In this document: in pieces, positions 1 through 11,382 of the stretch
How positions within the stretch are numbered: position 1 is the first letter of the stretch
Layout: every line of letters begins with the position of its first letter
Origin: Macrolepiota albuminosa
Taxonomy: Eukaryota > Basidiomycota > Agaricomycetes > Agaricales > Agaricaceae
Length of the DNA: 64,000 bases
Assembly (NCBI GenBank): GCA_027475525.1
Contig: JAMWFC010000007.1
Coordinates: 463,415-527,414, forward strand
Reading direction: 5' to 3'
Made by a program: the position numbers and the translations under genes
The notes under the pieces: model-generated
Seen by the model: only the letters and a program-made list of their open reading frames with translations
Database searches by the model: none
What the model was told of the DNA's origin: nothing

Positions 1-87
1 ACTACCCCCCTCATCACTACCCGCCGCCGCTCCACCCGCTCCACCCGCTCGAACCCCCCCCTTGCCAATGGGACGACGACACCTTGA

Positions 88-2640
88 GGAGTATGAACGG
101 CAACGGGAGAAGTACTCCGCTCACTCAGGATTACGCCGGAGGACTTCGCTCAATGGACAAGGGCGCTGCTCACGGAATTCGGGCATGACGACTTTGAAGG
201 CACTCCGGAGGAATGGGATCATTGCTTGGTCAAATTCGGGGATCGCCTCATGCGAGGAGAACTCCTGGAGCAAACTATGGTAAAGTATAGGTGCAATACG
301 ATCCTCCGAGAAGAATTGCAGCAGCTGCTCGATGAAGTCCACGCGTCCCCCTCTCCTCGACCCCTCAACGACCCCGCGGACCCAGGTTGCTCGATTCACG
401 TTTAACAGGAACCCCTGTCTGAAACAACGACAATGGGAAGAGCGACAAAATGCCTCAGCCATATTGCAGTCCCTCAATCCGACTGGAGGCCTCTTCGATC
501 AACCTGCTGCCCGCACGGTAAGCTTGTCAACTCGCCGCAGGGCTAACTCCGTTTCTAGTACCTTCGAGACCTGGGGACAGCCCCAAAGACCCCTGGAACC
601 TTGTCAACTCGCCGCAGGGCTAACTCCGTTTCTAGTACCTTCGAGACCTGGGGACAGCCCCAAAGACCCCTGGAACCCCTCCCGCAAACGGACAACGCCC
701 GACCCCCGGCCCCGGCGAACCCTGGTAGACCCGCGCGGACACCCCTAGCACGGACGGCACGCTGTGCTACATCGATGAGCTCACGCGTGGCAACAACGAA
801 CCACGTCCCGCGCCCACGCCCGTCCTGGTACTGCCCCCTACGTCAGCCCCGGTCCCTCCGGAACCCAGCTTCCGTCGCGATCCGCCACCCACTTCGACCT
901 AAGGAACCCCCCGCGACCCCCAATGCAAGCACGACCCTCCCAGGCTGAGCGTCCCCCACGCAACCTGGCACCTGACCCAGCACCCAGCCCCCCTCTGCCC
1001 GACCGACACCACCAAACCCTCCCCGACCGCCTCCACCACCCCCGGCCGAACCTCGAGGACGACCCCCAGGTCCCCCACCTCCGCCATCCCCTGTGTGGAG
1101 ACCCGGGCCCCCTCCTGGCAGGAACGAACCCCCCTGGGACAACGGGCCTCCTGGGCGTGGACCCCCAGGTGAGCCACCCGGAGGAGGACCTCCCGGCGGG
1201 TGGGGTCCCGCCCTTGGTGCTTTTCCTCCTCAAGGAGGGGGGGGTAATCACTACTACTACTACTACAATGCTGGCCCCCCTCCCCGCAACGCTGCCGGAC
1301 CGGACGACACTCGCGACGCCCTCGCCTGCGAAGGACGACTGGACATTCAAAAGCTCGACGCTTTCACGGGCCGGGACCCCCAAAAATGGCGTACCTTCCT
1401 CACTCAGTGTCTCAATACATTTCAGGCAAAGCCGCTCACGTTTCAGGTTGACAGCTCCCGGGTGGCCTTTGCCGCATCGTACCTCCAGGGAATACATTTC
1501 AGGCAAAGCCGCTCACGTTTCAGGTTGACAGCTCCCGGGTGGCCTTTGCCGCATCGTACCTCCAGGGATCGCCTTCGATCACTACACGGCCCTCATCCAG
1601 TTCGACCCCAACAACCCGGCACTCGCTCGCTGGCAAGCCTTCGTCGACGAGTTTTCTGGAAAGTTCGGGATCTACGACACCGTGGCCAAGGCCGAGGACA
1701 ACCTCTTCAACCTCCGGATGCGCTCTGAAGAACATTTTACCACCTTTATCGTACGTTTTGAGAAGGAAGCTTACGAAACAGGTTGGAACTACAGCGCCCT
1801 CCGGTATGCCCTCCACCGCGCCCTGCCACAATGCATCAAGGACGTCCTCCGACTCGCCCTGAAACAACCCTTCTACGACGGATACAAGGCCCCCGCGCCC
1901 TGCCACAATGCATCAAGGACGTCCTCCGACTCGCCCTGAAACAACCCTTCTACGACGGATACAAGGCCCTCGTCATGCAGATTGACCAACACTACTGGGA
2001 AGACCGCAGCGAGTATTCGAATTCCCGACCCCCCTGGAACCCTAGGGGAGGACCCCCTTGGCCCTCCGGCGAAGCCCCCAACCCCCAAGGTCGAAACCCT
2101 GGTCCCCCCCCTGGTGGCCAACCCCCGGTGAGTCGCAGCCCGCCCAATGCTAACCCCGGCAGCGGCGTCCGCCCCCAGGTCCAGCTTAACGCCGCCGTGG
2201 CCGCCCATGACCCGGGTGACATGCCAAGCCCCGAGGAGCCCCCAGAAGACCCCGAAGACTCCGACTTCAATGACGAACGGGATGAGGAGGCCCTCCGGGC
2301 CAACCGGCTTCAAAAGAAGGGACGACCCTGGATCGAAGTCCCGATGGATGTGCAGGAACGACGGAGAAGGGAGGGTGTCTGCATACTCTGTGGTGAGAAA
2401 GACCATTTCATCTCCGAGTGCCCCAAACGACAGGTCATGGGACGTGCCACCTGGACCTTCGAAGGTGTGGTGAGAAAGACCATTTCATCTCCGAGTGCCC
2501 CAAACGACAGGTCATGGGACGTGCCACCTGGACCTTCGAAGGGAGGACGCCACCTACGAGTATTCGGAAAACGACCCAGCGATTTAGACCCGAAGACGCC
2601 CTAAATCATGGAATCAACCCTGACATCTTCTCCGCCCCGG
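88..2640 (+). CDS. gag: Gag of the chromovirus, frame broken by 77-bp duplications
   Basis: Structural capsid/nucleocapsid protein. An N-terminal segment with many E and L residues is open at about 88-394. A long proline/arginine-rich linker follows (about 480-1300), with a short Tyr-codon microsatellite near 1249-1267. The capsid-like part starts near LDAFTGRDPQKW (about 1340) and runs to about 2030. The zinc knuckle CILCGEKDHFISEC (C-x2-C-x4-H-x4-C) is near 2380-2420. The duplications at 1816 and 2389 each shift the frame by two bases, and the frame continues correctly once they are removed. At 1414 one further base is missing. Gag and protease then form one frame, with no stop between them. 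Confidence 0.75.
524..677. repeat. Exact 77-bp tandem duplication 1
   Basis: Units 524-600 and 601-677, in the proline-rich linker of the chromovirus gag. Confidence 0.97.
1414..1567. repeat. Exact 77-bp tandem duplication 2
   Basis: Units 1414-1490 and 1491-1567, in capsid; removing one copy leaves a one-base frame error. Confidence 0.97.
1816..1969. repeat. Exact 77-bp tandem duplication 3
   Basis: Units 1816-1892 and 1893-1969; removing one restores the gag frame. Confidence 0.97.
2389..2542. repeat. Exact 77-bp tandem duplication 4
   Basis: Units 2389-2465 and 2466-2542; duplicates the zinc knuckle. Removing one restores the frame. Confidence 0.97.
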
Positions 2641-2645
2641 TCTCA

Positions 2646-3988
2646 CATCTTTGCTCTACAACACTCATACAGGACACCCTCATGGCTTACCTACCCTCCC
2701 ACTCTTCACACTCCCTCCTCCTCAAAACCCGCCTCACACACTCATACAGGACACCCTCATGGCTTACCTACCCTCCCACTCTTCACACTCCCTCCTCCTC
2801 AAAACCCGCCTCACCCCCTCCGGAACCCCCCTCGACACCCTCGTTGACAGTGGCGCCACTGACAACTTCATTGACGAAGCATGGTCTACCCTCGTCCTGG
2901 AACCCGCTCAGCAACTCCCGGTCCCGGTACGGCTCTGCCTCTTCGACGGAGACGCCTCTACGGCGGGAGACATCACTCATTTTGTGCGTATGCCCGTTAC
3001 TTTCGCCAACGGACAGACTCACACCCTCTGGATGTTGATAACCAAACTTCACCCTTCCACACCCCTGGTCCTAGGGCTTCCGTGGCTCCGAGACACCAAC
3101 CCCCGCATCGATTGGCGACATCTCACCCTTCGCCTGACCCAGGACCCGATGCCCGACGACCAGCAACTCCCCTTCAACATCCCCCACTCTCCGGACCCTA
3201 CCCCAAAGGACGGGGCCCCATCACCCCCCGGACTCCAGTCCCGTTTGTCCCGATCCTTCGTCATCAATGCCAGGCTGGACGGCACCCCGGGACCAGTATC
3301 GGCCCTCATCGACAGCGGAGCCACCAGAGTTTTCATCAGCGACACTCTCGACCTCCCCCACGACTCCCTCGACCAGCCCCTCCGCCTGCAACGCCTCGAC
3401 GGCACCCCCTCCTCCTCCGGCCCCATCCAGAGGTCTCACTCGGGACGCGTGACCCTGGACAACGACTACGAGTTCACCTCCGACTTCCTGGTCACGCGAC
3501 TTCACGAATCGACCCCGATGGTGCTGGGACTACCCTGGCTGCGCGACACAAACCCCGACATCGATTGGAGGACGCTCACCATGACCTTCCCGGGACCCGA
3601 AGACCACCCCTCGACCGCCGTGCACCTCCGGGCCCTAGGAAACGACCCGACGCCCGACACCCCCAGGACGACTGCCGCGCCCCCCACGCCCGTCCGAGAC
3701 CGCAAGGCCCCCGATCGACCCCCAAACATTCCTCGGAACAAGTACAAAGGGCCGAACTACCCCTGCTGGTCTCAGACACGCGTCACACCCGCTCCAGCCG
3801 ATGCTTCTGCAACCCCGATCGACCTGAGCGCACTCGACATTAGGATCATTGGGGCCGCCCTCTTTGCCCGCCTCATGAGGGATGGAACTCCCACGTTTCA
3901 GCTGCACACCTCGCCTTCTCTCCCGGAAGAACATCTACGAGGGGACGCTATCCTCCTGGAAGAGAAAACCGAGGAGCAAATCCTCTGA
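2646..3988 (+). CDS. Aspartic protease region with two tandem retropepsin-like domains
   Basis: This would process the Gag-Pol polyprotein. Two copies of the retropepsin signature lie in one open frame: LVDSGAT with Asp codon 2846-2848 and LIDSGAT with Asp codon 3311-3313, 155 codons apart. Each is followed by the same C-terminal block, LGLPWLRDTNP.IDW (about 3070-3115 and 3525-3568). Retropepsins act as dimers of single domains, so a tandem pair could in principle form a single-chain dimer; that is inference. The open frame ends in TGA at 3986-3988, where the downstream frame suggests an Arg codon (CGA to TGA). A 77-bp duplication at 2661 breaks the frame from gag. Confidence 0.75.
2661..2814. 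repeat. Exact 77-bp tandem duplication 5
   Basis: Units 2661-2737 and 2738-2814; removing one joins gag and protease. Confidence 0.97.
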
Positions 3989-6900
3989 GAAGTAGTTCCC
4001 CCGGAGTATCACAAGTTCGCTGACATATTCTCCGAAGGAGACACCAAGAAGATCCCCCCTCACCGCCCCTATGATCACACCATCGACCTCGAGGAAGGAG
4101 CCACCCCCCCTTTCGGCAAGCCAAGAAGATCCCCCCTCACCGCCCCTATGATCACACCATCGACCTCGAGGAAGGAGCCACCCCCCCTTTCGGCAAGGTA
4201 TACAACATGTCGGAGGTCGAACTCTGGGCCCTCAAGGACTACCTCGACGAAATGCTTAGTAAGGGATTCATCTGACCCTCCGCCTCCGCCGCCGGAGCCC
4301 CGGTTCTATTCGCCAAAAAGAAGGACAGCTCGCTCCGACTCTGCGTCGACTACCGGGGACTCAATAAGATCACCAAGAAGAACCGCTACCCGCTCCCGCT
4401 CATCAGCGATCTGATCGATCAACTCTGCAGTGCCAAGGTCTACACAAAAATCGACCTCCGCTCCGATTACAACAACATCCGCATCGCCCCGGGACATGAG
4501 TGGAAAACCGCGTTCCGCACGCGGTATGGTCTGTTTGAGTATCTTGTGATGCCTTTCGGAATGACTAACTCCCCCGCCACGTTCCAATACTTCATGAACG
4601 ACATGAGCGACGTCTTCGTGATCGTCTACCTGGACGACATCCTCATTTATTCTGACTCACCAGAGGACCACCAAAAACATGTCCGGCAAGTCCTCGAACG
4701 CCTCCGGGAGCACAACCTCCATGCCAAGCCCGAGAAGTGTTCATTCCATATAGAAGAGGTTGAGTATCTTGGCGTCATCGTATCCCCGAACGGCGTTTGC
4801 ATGGACCCCCACAAGGTCGAGGCCATTGTCAACTGGCCGCAGCCCCAGAACGTCAAGGAAGTACAATCTTTCTTGGGTTTTGCTAACTTCTACCGGAGGT
4901 TCATAGATAACTACTCCGGTATCACGAAACCCCTCAACCGGCTCACGCGCAAGGACGTCGCCTGGAACTGGGACAGTAAGTGCCAGAGTGTCTTTAACCT
5001 GCTCAAGGAGGCTTTCACGACCGCCCCCATACTCTGGCACTACGACCCAACCCTCCCGATCATCCTGGAATGCGACGCCTCCGACTACGCCATCGCCGGG
5101 ATTCTCTCGCAGATGAAACCTGACGGAGGGGAGCCCTGGCCAGTTGCCTTCTACACCCGGTCCATGATTGATGCCAAGCTCAACTACAACATCTATGACA
5201 AGGAGCTCCTCGCCATCGTCGAAGCCTTCAAGCAATGGCAAGCCTACCTTGAGGGAGCCCAGCACCGGATTCAGGTCTACTCGGATTACAACAACCTGCA
5301 GTACTTCACCACGACCAAGCAGCTTAGCCGATGGCAGGCCCGATGGTCCGAGATCCTCTCGGAATACGACTTCACGATCCAGTACCGCCCGGGACGACTT
5401 GGAGCTAAACCTGATGCCCTCACCCGCCGTCCGGACATCTATCCCAAGAAGTCGTTCGAGGCGGAACGCAATGTGTTCAATCATTGCGTGGTGATCCCTC
5501 CCAAACATTTGAATGCCGTACTGATCTTAAACAATGAAGGGACCCTGAGCCAGATCTGCCGCGCCCCCCGAGACAAGTACTTCACCGACCATGACCCCCG
5601 CCGCCCTCCCGACGGAACCGACCAGGACCCCGCCTTCTCCTTGTCCCCCGACGAAAAACTCCTCCTCCAGGACGGCCGCATCTACGTCCTGGATCACGCC
5701 CGACTCCGCTACAACGTCCTCCGACAACACCACGATCACAAGCTCCGGGGACACCCTGGAATACATAAGACTCTCCAGCTGATCTCCTGGACTTACTTTT
5801 GGCCAGGGTTGAAGAAGGACGTGACCCGCTACATTCGATCATGTGAGCCCTGCCTCCGGGCCAAGGTCCCCCGACACCGACCATACGGACTCCTGAAACC
5901 CCTGCCAGTCGGACGACGCCCCTGGTCCTCTATATCCCTGGACCACATCGTCGAACTCCCGGAATCTGAAGGGTTCGATGCCATTCTCGTCGTTGTATGC
6001 AGGCTAACCAAACAGGGCATCTTCCTACCCTGCCACACCACAGACACCACCCCGGACTTCGCCCGGCTGTTCCTCAAGCACGTCTTCGCCAAACACAGAC
6101 TTCCGGACGACATCGTCTTCGACCGTGGCCTCCTCTTTGTGTCCAAGTTTTGGACTTCCCTGTGTAAGGCACTTGAAGTAAAGACTAACATCTCTACCGC
6201 CTACCACCCCAAAACCGACGGCCAAACCGAAAGGGTCAACCAGTCTCTCAAGCAGTACCTCCGACTGTACGTCAACTACTTGCAGGACGACTGGCGCGCC
6301 GAGCTCCCCCTGGCCGAATTTACTTACAACAACATGCTGCACTCTGCCACCGGGGTATTGCCCTTTTTCGCCAACAAGGGATACCACCCTCGACTGACAC
6401 TCTCGCTCCGGGGCTGCACTCTGCCACCGGGGTATTGCCCTTTTTCGCCAACAAGGGATACCACCCTCGACTGACACTCTCGCTCCGGGACATCCCGTCG
6501 CATGCTGCCCACGAGGTCGCCCGGGATCTCCAGTCCCTTCATGAGTTTCTCCGGGAAGAGATCGACACCACGAACCACACCTATGTGAAACACGCTGACC
6601 AGAAACGGGAAGACACCCCCAACTGGACCCCCGGGACAAAGGTATGGTTAGATCGACGACACCTCCGCACCCGCCGGCCCTCCCCAAAACTTGATCACAA
6701 GCGCCTCGGCCCGTTCAAAATACTGAAGAAGGTCTCATCCCACGCCTACAAGATCGAGCTTCCCCCGGGACTAAAAGGTCTGCACCCGGTATTCCACGCC
6801 CGCCTCCTGGAACGACACCCCCCGGATCCTTTCCCCAAACGACGCCCTGAGCCCCCTCCCCCGGTTGAGGTCGAAGACGAGTACCACTATGAAGTTGAAG

Positions 6901-7088
6901 ACATCCTCGACTCCCGGAACATCCGTGGACGACCCCACTTCCTCGTACGGTGGAAGGGATACGGCCCGGAAGACGACACCTGGGAACCGCGTCGAAACCT
7001 CGAAGGCGCCCTCGACAAACTCTGGGACTTCCAACAACGGCACTTGGGAAACGACCCTCCCAGGCGCAGAACTCACAGATGGCAGTAG
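3989..7088 (+). CDS. pol: Pol: reverse transcriptase, RNase H, integrase, chromodomain
   Basis: Order seen: RT with LCVDYRGLN (about 4340) and the catalytic YLDDILIYS (about 4630); RNase H starting at ECDASDYA (about 5070); integrase zinc domain with two His and two Cys (about 5740-5850); catalytic core with D in SLDHIVE, D in VFDRGLLF and E in [11 protein letters not shown]; a GPF-type segment (about 6700); and a C-terminal chromodomain [11 protein letters not shown]...FLVRWKGYG (about 6890-7040). Stop at 7086-7088. An in-frame TGA at 4273-4275 sits where Arg is expected. Duplications at 4044 and 6336 each shift the frame by two, and removing them joins the RT and the integrase C-terminus. 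In the second RNase H motif the residue usually His is Tyr, again a C-to-T change. Confidence 0.88.
4044..4197. repeat. Exact 77-bp tandem duplication 6
   Basis: Units 4044-4120 and 4121-4197; removing one joins protease and RT frames. Confidence 0.97.
6336..6489. repeat. Exact 77-bp tandem duplication 7
   Basis: Units 6336-6412 and 6413-6489; removing one joins the integrase core to its C-terminus. Confidence 0.97.
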
Positions 7089-7102
7089 TGGGCGTAACCC
7101 CT

Positions 7103-7256
7103 GCCTCTGGGCTCAGTAGGGATTCAACTCCCATGTATACTTTCTGCTTTCCCTTTCTAGATCTTACTCTCTTTTAGTAGCCTCTGGGCTCAGTAGGGAT
7201 TCAACTCCCATGTATACTTTCTGCTTTCCCTTTCTAGATCTTACTCTCTTTTAGTA
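7103..7256. repeat. Exact 77-bp tandem duplication 8
   Basis: Units 7103-7179 and 7180-7256, just after the chromodomain stop. Confidence 0.97.
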
Positions 7257-7447
7257 TCTTTTCATAGTGGTGTCCCGGAACCTGGGCAAGGTGCTTTCTG
7301 TTTTTCCGTCTTCTTTCGCCCCTTACACCACCCTTTACCCTGGGAAACCAAGTATATACATTCTTCTACTTTACATTACTCTACAGGTTACGATTACAAG
7401 AAACGAGACGAGCAAGAAACAACAGGAAAAACGTGAAAACGCCGCCC
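7103..7447 (+). other. Non-coding segment between chromodomain and antisense ORF
   Basis: This stretch contains the 77-bp duplication at 7103 and pyrimidine-rich sequence. It has no convincing ORF. A polypurine tract followed by an LTR start, expected here in a standard element, was not recognised. Confidence 0.5.
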
Positions 7448-8460
7448 CTAGCCAGAACTCCCCCCACCAGACCTCCCCCTTGGCCAACCCCGGAAATCCT
7501 CCCCCACCCCCCCTGGACCGTGTTCCCGCCATACCTCCTCGGCTAGCTGATCCCAGGACGGGAGCTGCTCGCCCTCGTCCAGCACACGCTCGAACCACGA
7601 CTCCGGGGCCGGGACGTTCCTCCAGCGGTGAGCACCCACCAATCTCTCCAGCAAATCCAGGCCCCGCTCCACCCCGGGGTTCCCTCCCTCCGACCGCAGC
7701 CCCTCTTGGAGAGACGCGAACGCCGTGGCGGCCCTGTCCAGGAGCAGACGGTGCTCCCGAGCCTAGCCTGAAAACGTTAGTGCGACTCAGCCACGAAGGG
7801 GAGGCACTCACTCAAGGAGGCCATGCGCCCAATAACCACATCCCGACGCAAGGCCTCGACCAACCCCGGGCTCGAGGGACCTTGCTCCGGGAGCCCCGCC
7901 CCCTGCTCTAGCCTGGCCCTCAGGGCGTCCAGCTGAGCCTCGGCTCCCCCTCGGGCCACCCTCGCCTCCTCCAGCTCCCGGAGGGCCGTCTCACGGTCCT
8001 CCTCCAGCCCCCTCCAGAGCGCTGCCTCTTCCCTCGCCCCCTCCTTGCGCTCCTTCCACTCCCGGTCGGCCTGCTCGAGGCGCTCCTGTAGAGCCCTCAC
8101 CTCAACATCCAGCGGTTGTCCGGACAGGGGAGAGAACATCGCCGGGGAGAGCCGTGCTGGAGAAGCCGGGGGCAGGGTCTCCACGGGCAGACGCGCCCTC
8201 TTAGAGGGCCCCGGGGAGGGACTGGGCAATGCCCGCCGCTTCCCCTTGTCTGGTCGCCCCCCAGCCTGCCCCTGGGTGCCGGACCGGGTGACCCGGCGCG
8301 TGATCAGCACCACGGGCCGGCCCCAGCCCCCTACCCAGATGACTCCCTCCCTCCCTGCCCCACCCCCCGAACTACCCGCGGTCACCCCTCCCGAATTTCC
8401 CTGTCCACGTCTTGAACCCCGGAGTCCTAGCCCCAGAGTTCCAGACACCCGAGTATCCAT
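7448..8460 (-). CDS. Spliced antisense ORF inside the chromovirus; coiled-coil protein of unknown function
   Basis: Exon 1 (8460 to 7812) encodes a basic, Ser/Pro/Lys/Arg-rich N-terminus (ITRRVTRSG, KGKRRA, PSKRARLP) and then about 90 residues rich in E, R, L and A with a heptad pattern (EVRALQERLEQADREWKERK), a likely coiled coil. A 43-nt intron (7811-7769) has donor GTGAGT, branch site CACTAAC and acceptor TTTTCAG. Exon 2 reads RLLLDRAATAFASLQEGLR, then GLDLLERLVGAHRWRNVPAPE and SWFERVLDEGEQLPSW, ending at 7448. With this splice the frame meets TAG five bases into exon 2, which could be a C-to-T change of CAG. The ATG at 8460 lies in LTR-like DNA, so the true start is uncertain. I have the impression that similar hypothetical proteins accompany gypsy elements in other mushrooms; this is from memory only. 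Confidence 0.55.
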
Positions 8461-8526
8461 GGGTCAAGTCCGCATTGTAAGGGCGATTGCTTTCCCGGAA
8501 AGCCCCCGACTCAGCGGAACCTGACA
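8367..8526 (+). repeat. 3' end fragment of LTR-A
   Basis: The run ending in AACCTGACA matches the 3' end of the complete LTR-A copies at 20360-21106 and (inverted) 57565-58373. The first ~580 bp of the LTR are missing and replaced by the antisense ORF region. AT-rich DNA starts immediately after. Confidence 0.65.
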
Positions 8527-9686
8527 CAAACTATTCTCTTGCAGCTGCACAATCCATTAATCTAACTATAAAACACTAACTAAAAAATACAGACATCTCC
8601 TGTTCAATGCCTATAAAACTGAACCATTGTGTTTGCACTTACCTTTTAATCTTCCTTGACTAATCTTAATGAACAACAAAAACACAAAAATTGATATTGG
8701 AAATGATCCAGAGTCTCAAGTACCTAATTTATTCAAAGACAGAAACTTGGTGTTAATCATTAAAAACCTCGGTTGTTTCTGTGTCTATCTTTCCGTGCTT
8801 GTAAGAACTTCTGTGTTTTTTAAAAGCTTGTCACTGGAATTTCCTGTGAATAGTCAAATGGTTAAATTTGAAATCACCAATCATAGCAGAGTGGATATTA
8901 ACTGTTTTTTGCATGTGATTTATGGCTTGGATGGGTGAGCTCTCAAACTATGTGTCTGCTCCACTCTAAATGTTACAAACTGCCTATTTTACAATATCAG
9001 GCTACTTGACGCATGGAAATTGAACACTTTGCTATACATGTCACACAAATTTCAATGCCAAGTGTTACACACCAGTTTGGTCAGAAAATTTCTGGTGGCA
9101 TATCCATGGTCAGTGAAATTGTGAGACAATGCACAATGCATTATAGATAACACATTGGGGTTCATGCAGGAAAAAGGAATAGAAATTTTATTACTACCTA
9201 TGGTGAATACATGCAACTTATGGAGATGTCTGCTGATTCTGTACTATCTTATTTGCCATTGGTATACTCCTGGATTTCTTTTTTACTGACTTTTATTCCC
9301 ACTGACATGTTGTAAAATCAAATTACAAAATTGCTCACACAAGGTGAAGGATATTTATGACTATTGGAAATGGAAAAGACAATTTGTTTAGTTGCATATG
9401 AGGCACTCTTTCTCATACAAAAAGATTTCACATGGCAATGGCTAGACAAATGCCCCCTCCACTAAATGTACAACACCAGTCTCATGTGGAACAGGTTGTG
9501 ATGTTATTCATGTTCAAATACTCAGAAACTCATGTCAGGATCATTTTGCAAGAGTAGAAGCACTTACTGGATGGAAGCTGTTTTGGGATCAATTATCATG
9601 TACAGAATGTGGAATTTGGAGTTGAGCAGCACATCAAAGGGGGCGACAACATGTATGGAACTCTTTACCTAGTCTGTTTGGATTAC
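8527..9686. other. AT-rich decayed sequence, no gene recognised
   Basis: CpG is rare. Short in-frame coding-like runs occur around 9120-9300 on the plus strand, interrupted by stops, but I do not recognise the family. The longest ORF (8669-8938) has no recognisable domain. Confidence 0.5.
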
Positions 9687-10184
9687 TGTAAGGGTGACCT
9701 CTAGAGGCTGTGGCTCAGTCACACAGCTAGCAGAGAGAGATCCAAAGTGTATTAGAATATATGCTGACAATATCATGATAGCTACTCACCTGGCAGAGGG
9801 AGATCTAAAAAAAACAAGTCTATGGATTTCCTATGCCAGATTGGATGCTTCTGGGGCCTCTGAAGCATGGGAAACAACTGTATAGTACAACAAAACCTTC
9901 AAAACTCAAAAATTGCCTATACAAACAATTGCACAAATAAGGGGCAAACTCTAGCAAACTCTGGCTTATATAAGCAGTCTAAAAGCAATGCTGAGAGGCC
10001 CACACTTGTCTGAATGGTAGCTAAAGAACCAGAGCACCTCAAGAGCTGAGAGTAGTGCTAACAGATAGTGTTGAATAAATAGAAACAGTAAAATGAAATA
10101 ATGTCAGAAGAAATAAAAAAATGAATGAAGGGAGAGTAAAGAGATAGGGAGTGAGAAAAGGAAGAAATGAGAAGTCCCTTGACA
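9687..10184 (-). mobile_element. Solo LTR, family LTR-C
   Basis: Starts TGTAAGGGTGACC and ends CCCTTGACA. It is flanked by the perfect 5-bp target duplication ATTAC (9682-9686 and 10185-10189). It is the inverse of the copies at 21194 and 51237. No internal element sequence is attached. Confidence 0.85.
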
Positions 10185-10189
10185 ATTAC

Positions 10190-11380
10190 CAGACTGGAGC
10201 ATTCTGTGACATTTAATTAATTACTTCATTGGAAAATACTGTAAAAGAAAAAACACCAATTTGCAATAACAAACACTGTCTGAGCACATCAATTGTGCCA
10301 AATGTTTGAAACATATTGTTGTTGTAGATACAGTACAAGTAACACTACAAAAAGTAGTGGGCAGTGCAGCTGTAGGATGCCCTTGGAACATTATAGTCTG
10401 TGAACAACACTGATATTTTTTTGCTGTCTGACAATTGATCATGTGCTGGTTTCACCCATTTTTGTTTCACCTCGCTTGTCCATGATGCAAAGAATTTAGT
10501 GTTTTTCTTATTCTTATCTCTCCTGCGCATTTTTTCCCTTTCAACCTCTTATGTTCCTTTTTTTTAAGGATTCAGTGTTTGGCCCATTCTTGTCTATCTG
10601 CATGTTGATTTTTTTTCTTGTGACCTCTTATGCTCCTTTTTTTTTGATCTAGAATGTCTCTGTTTTCTCCTATTCTTACCATTGTCACCCCCCTTTTTTT
10701 CCCCTTAAATCTTTTATAATGCTTGAAAGGTTCTTCAGAGTCTGTGTTTCATTCATTTCAGGCTTTTGTACAGTCAGAAGAATTACTTTATTGTAACTGT
10801 AACAGTAATATCCTAACATAATTGCTAGTCTAAATACAGACATGCGATAAGAGCATTGAGAGTAGTTCCACAGAACACTACCCCAATAGGGGGCATGCAG
10901 CATCAATGAGTGAGACCCCAAGATGTCACAAACATGCTATATATACTGTGTTCAGCCAGTTCATTTTGCATGTGGACATAGAGTATGGTGATATTCATGT
11001 GTATTCTATGTACAGTGCAGTACTTGATCCAGGCCTCATTCACCCACTCCTTCCCTGCATTGATCCTGACCATTTTTGCATGTTTGCCACATACCTTTTA
11101 CATTCATACTTGTCAACCAGAGTTTTGTATGCTATATTCTGAATGCTCATGATACTAGTGTGACAGAAGCAATGATGCCATACTTTGATGCTAGCAGGTA
11201 CATGTCTGGAGGATGCAGCCATGGCTTGGGTAGTTGCATCTGTGGTATTGTTGAGTGTGTTTAGCATGTACATCCCTCTTATGGCATGGCTGGTGAGTAC
11301 TTCTTGGCTGTTCACATCCTAGTGTGTCAAATTTTCTGAATGGCTTGCTGAGAGCATAGAAGTCCTGCTAGATAATCTAC
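10190..11380. other. Decayed intergenic sequence with T-rich repeats
   Basis: At about 10497-10690 a ~85-bp T-rich unit recurs imperfectly (CCTCTTATGYTCC followed by a T run). The rest has no convincing gene. Confidence 0.4.
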
Positions 11381-11382
11381 TT

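Larger units (their letters stand above)
1..8526 (+). mobile_element. Ty3/gypsy chromovirus, 5' end outside the window
   Basis: The order gag, zinc knuckle, protease, RT, RNase H, integrase, chromodomain is that of a Ty3 chromovirus. The 5' LTR is not in the window. No complete 3' LTR follows; only the last ~160 bp (about 8367-8526) resemble the 3' end of LTR-A. The element is GC- and CpG-rich and has few nonsense mutations, so it is fairly young. Eight exact 77-bp duplications lie inside it; removing them at about 1.8, 2.4, 2.7, 4.0 and 6.3 kb rejoins the frame each time. A spliced ORF lies on the opposite strand between the chromodomain and the 3' end. Confidence 0.85.

Noticed and set aside
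838..1528. Several overlapping open frames on both strands in the GC-rich gag linker
   Set aside because: They are low-complexity shadows of the proline-rich gag segment and have no domain of their own.
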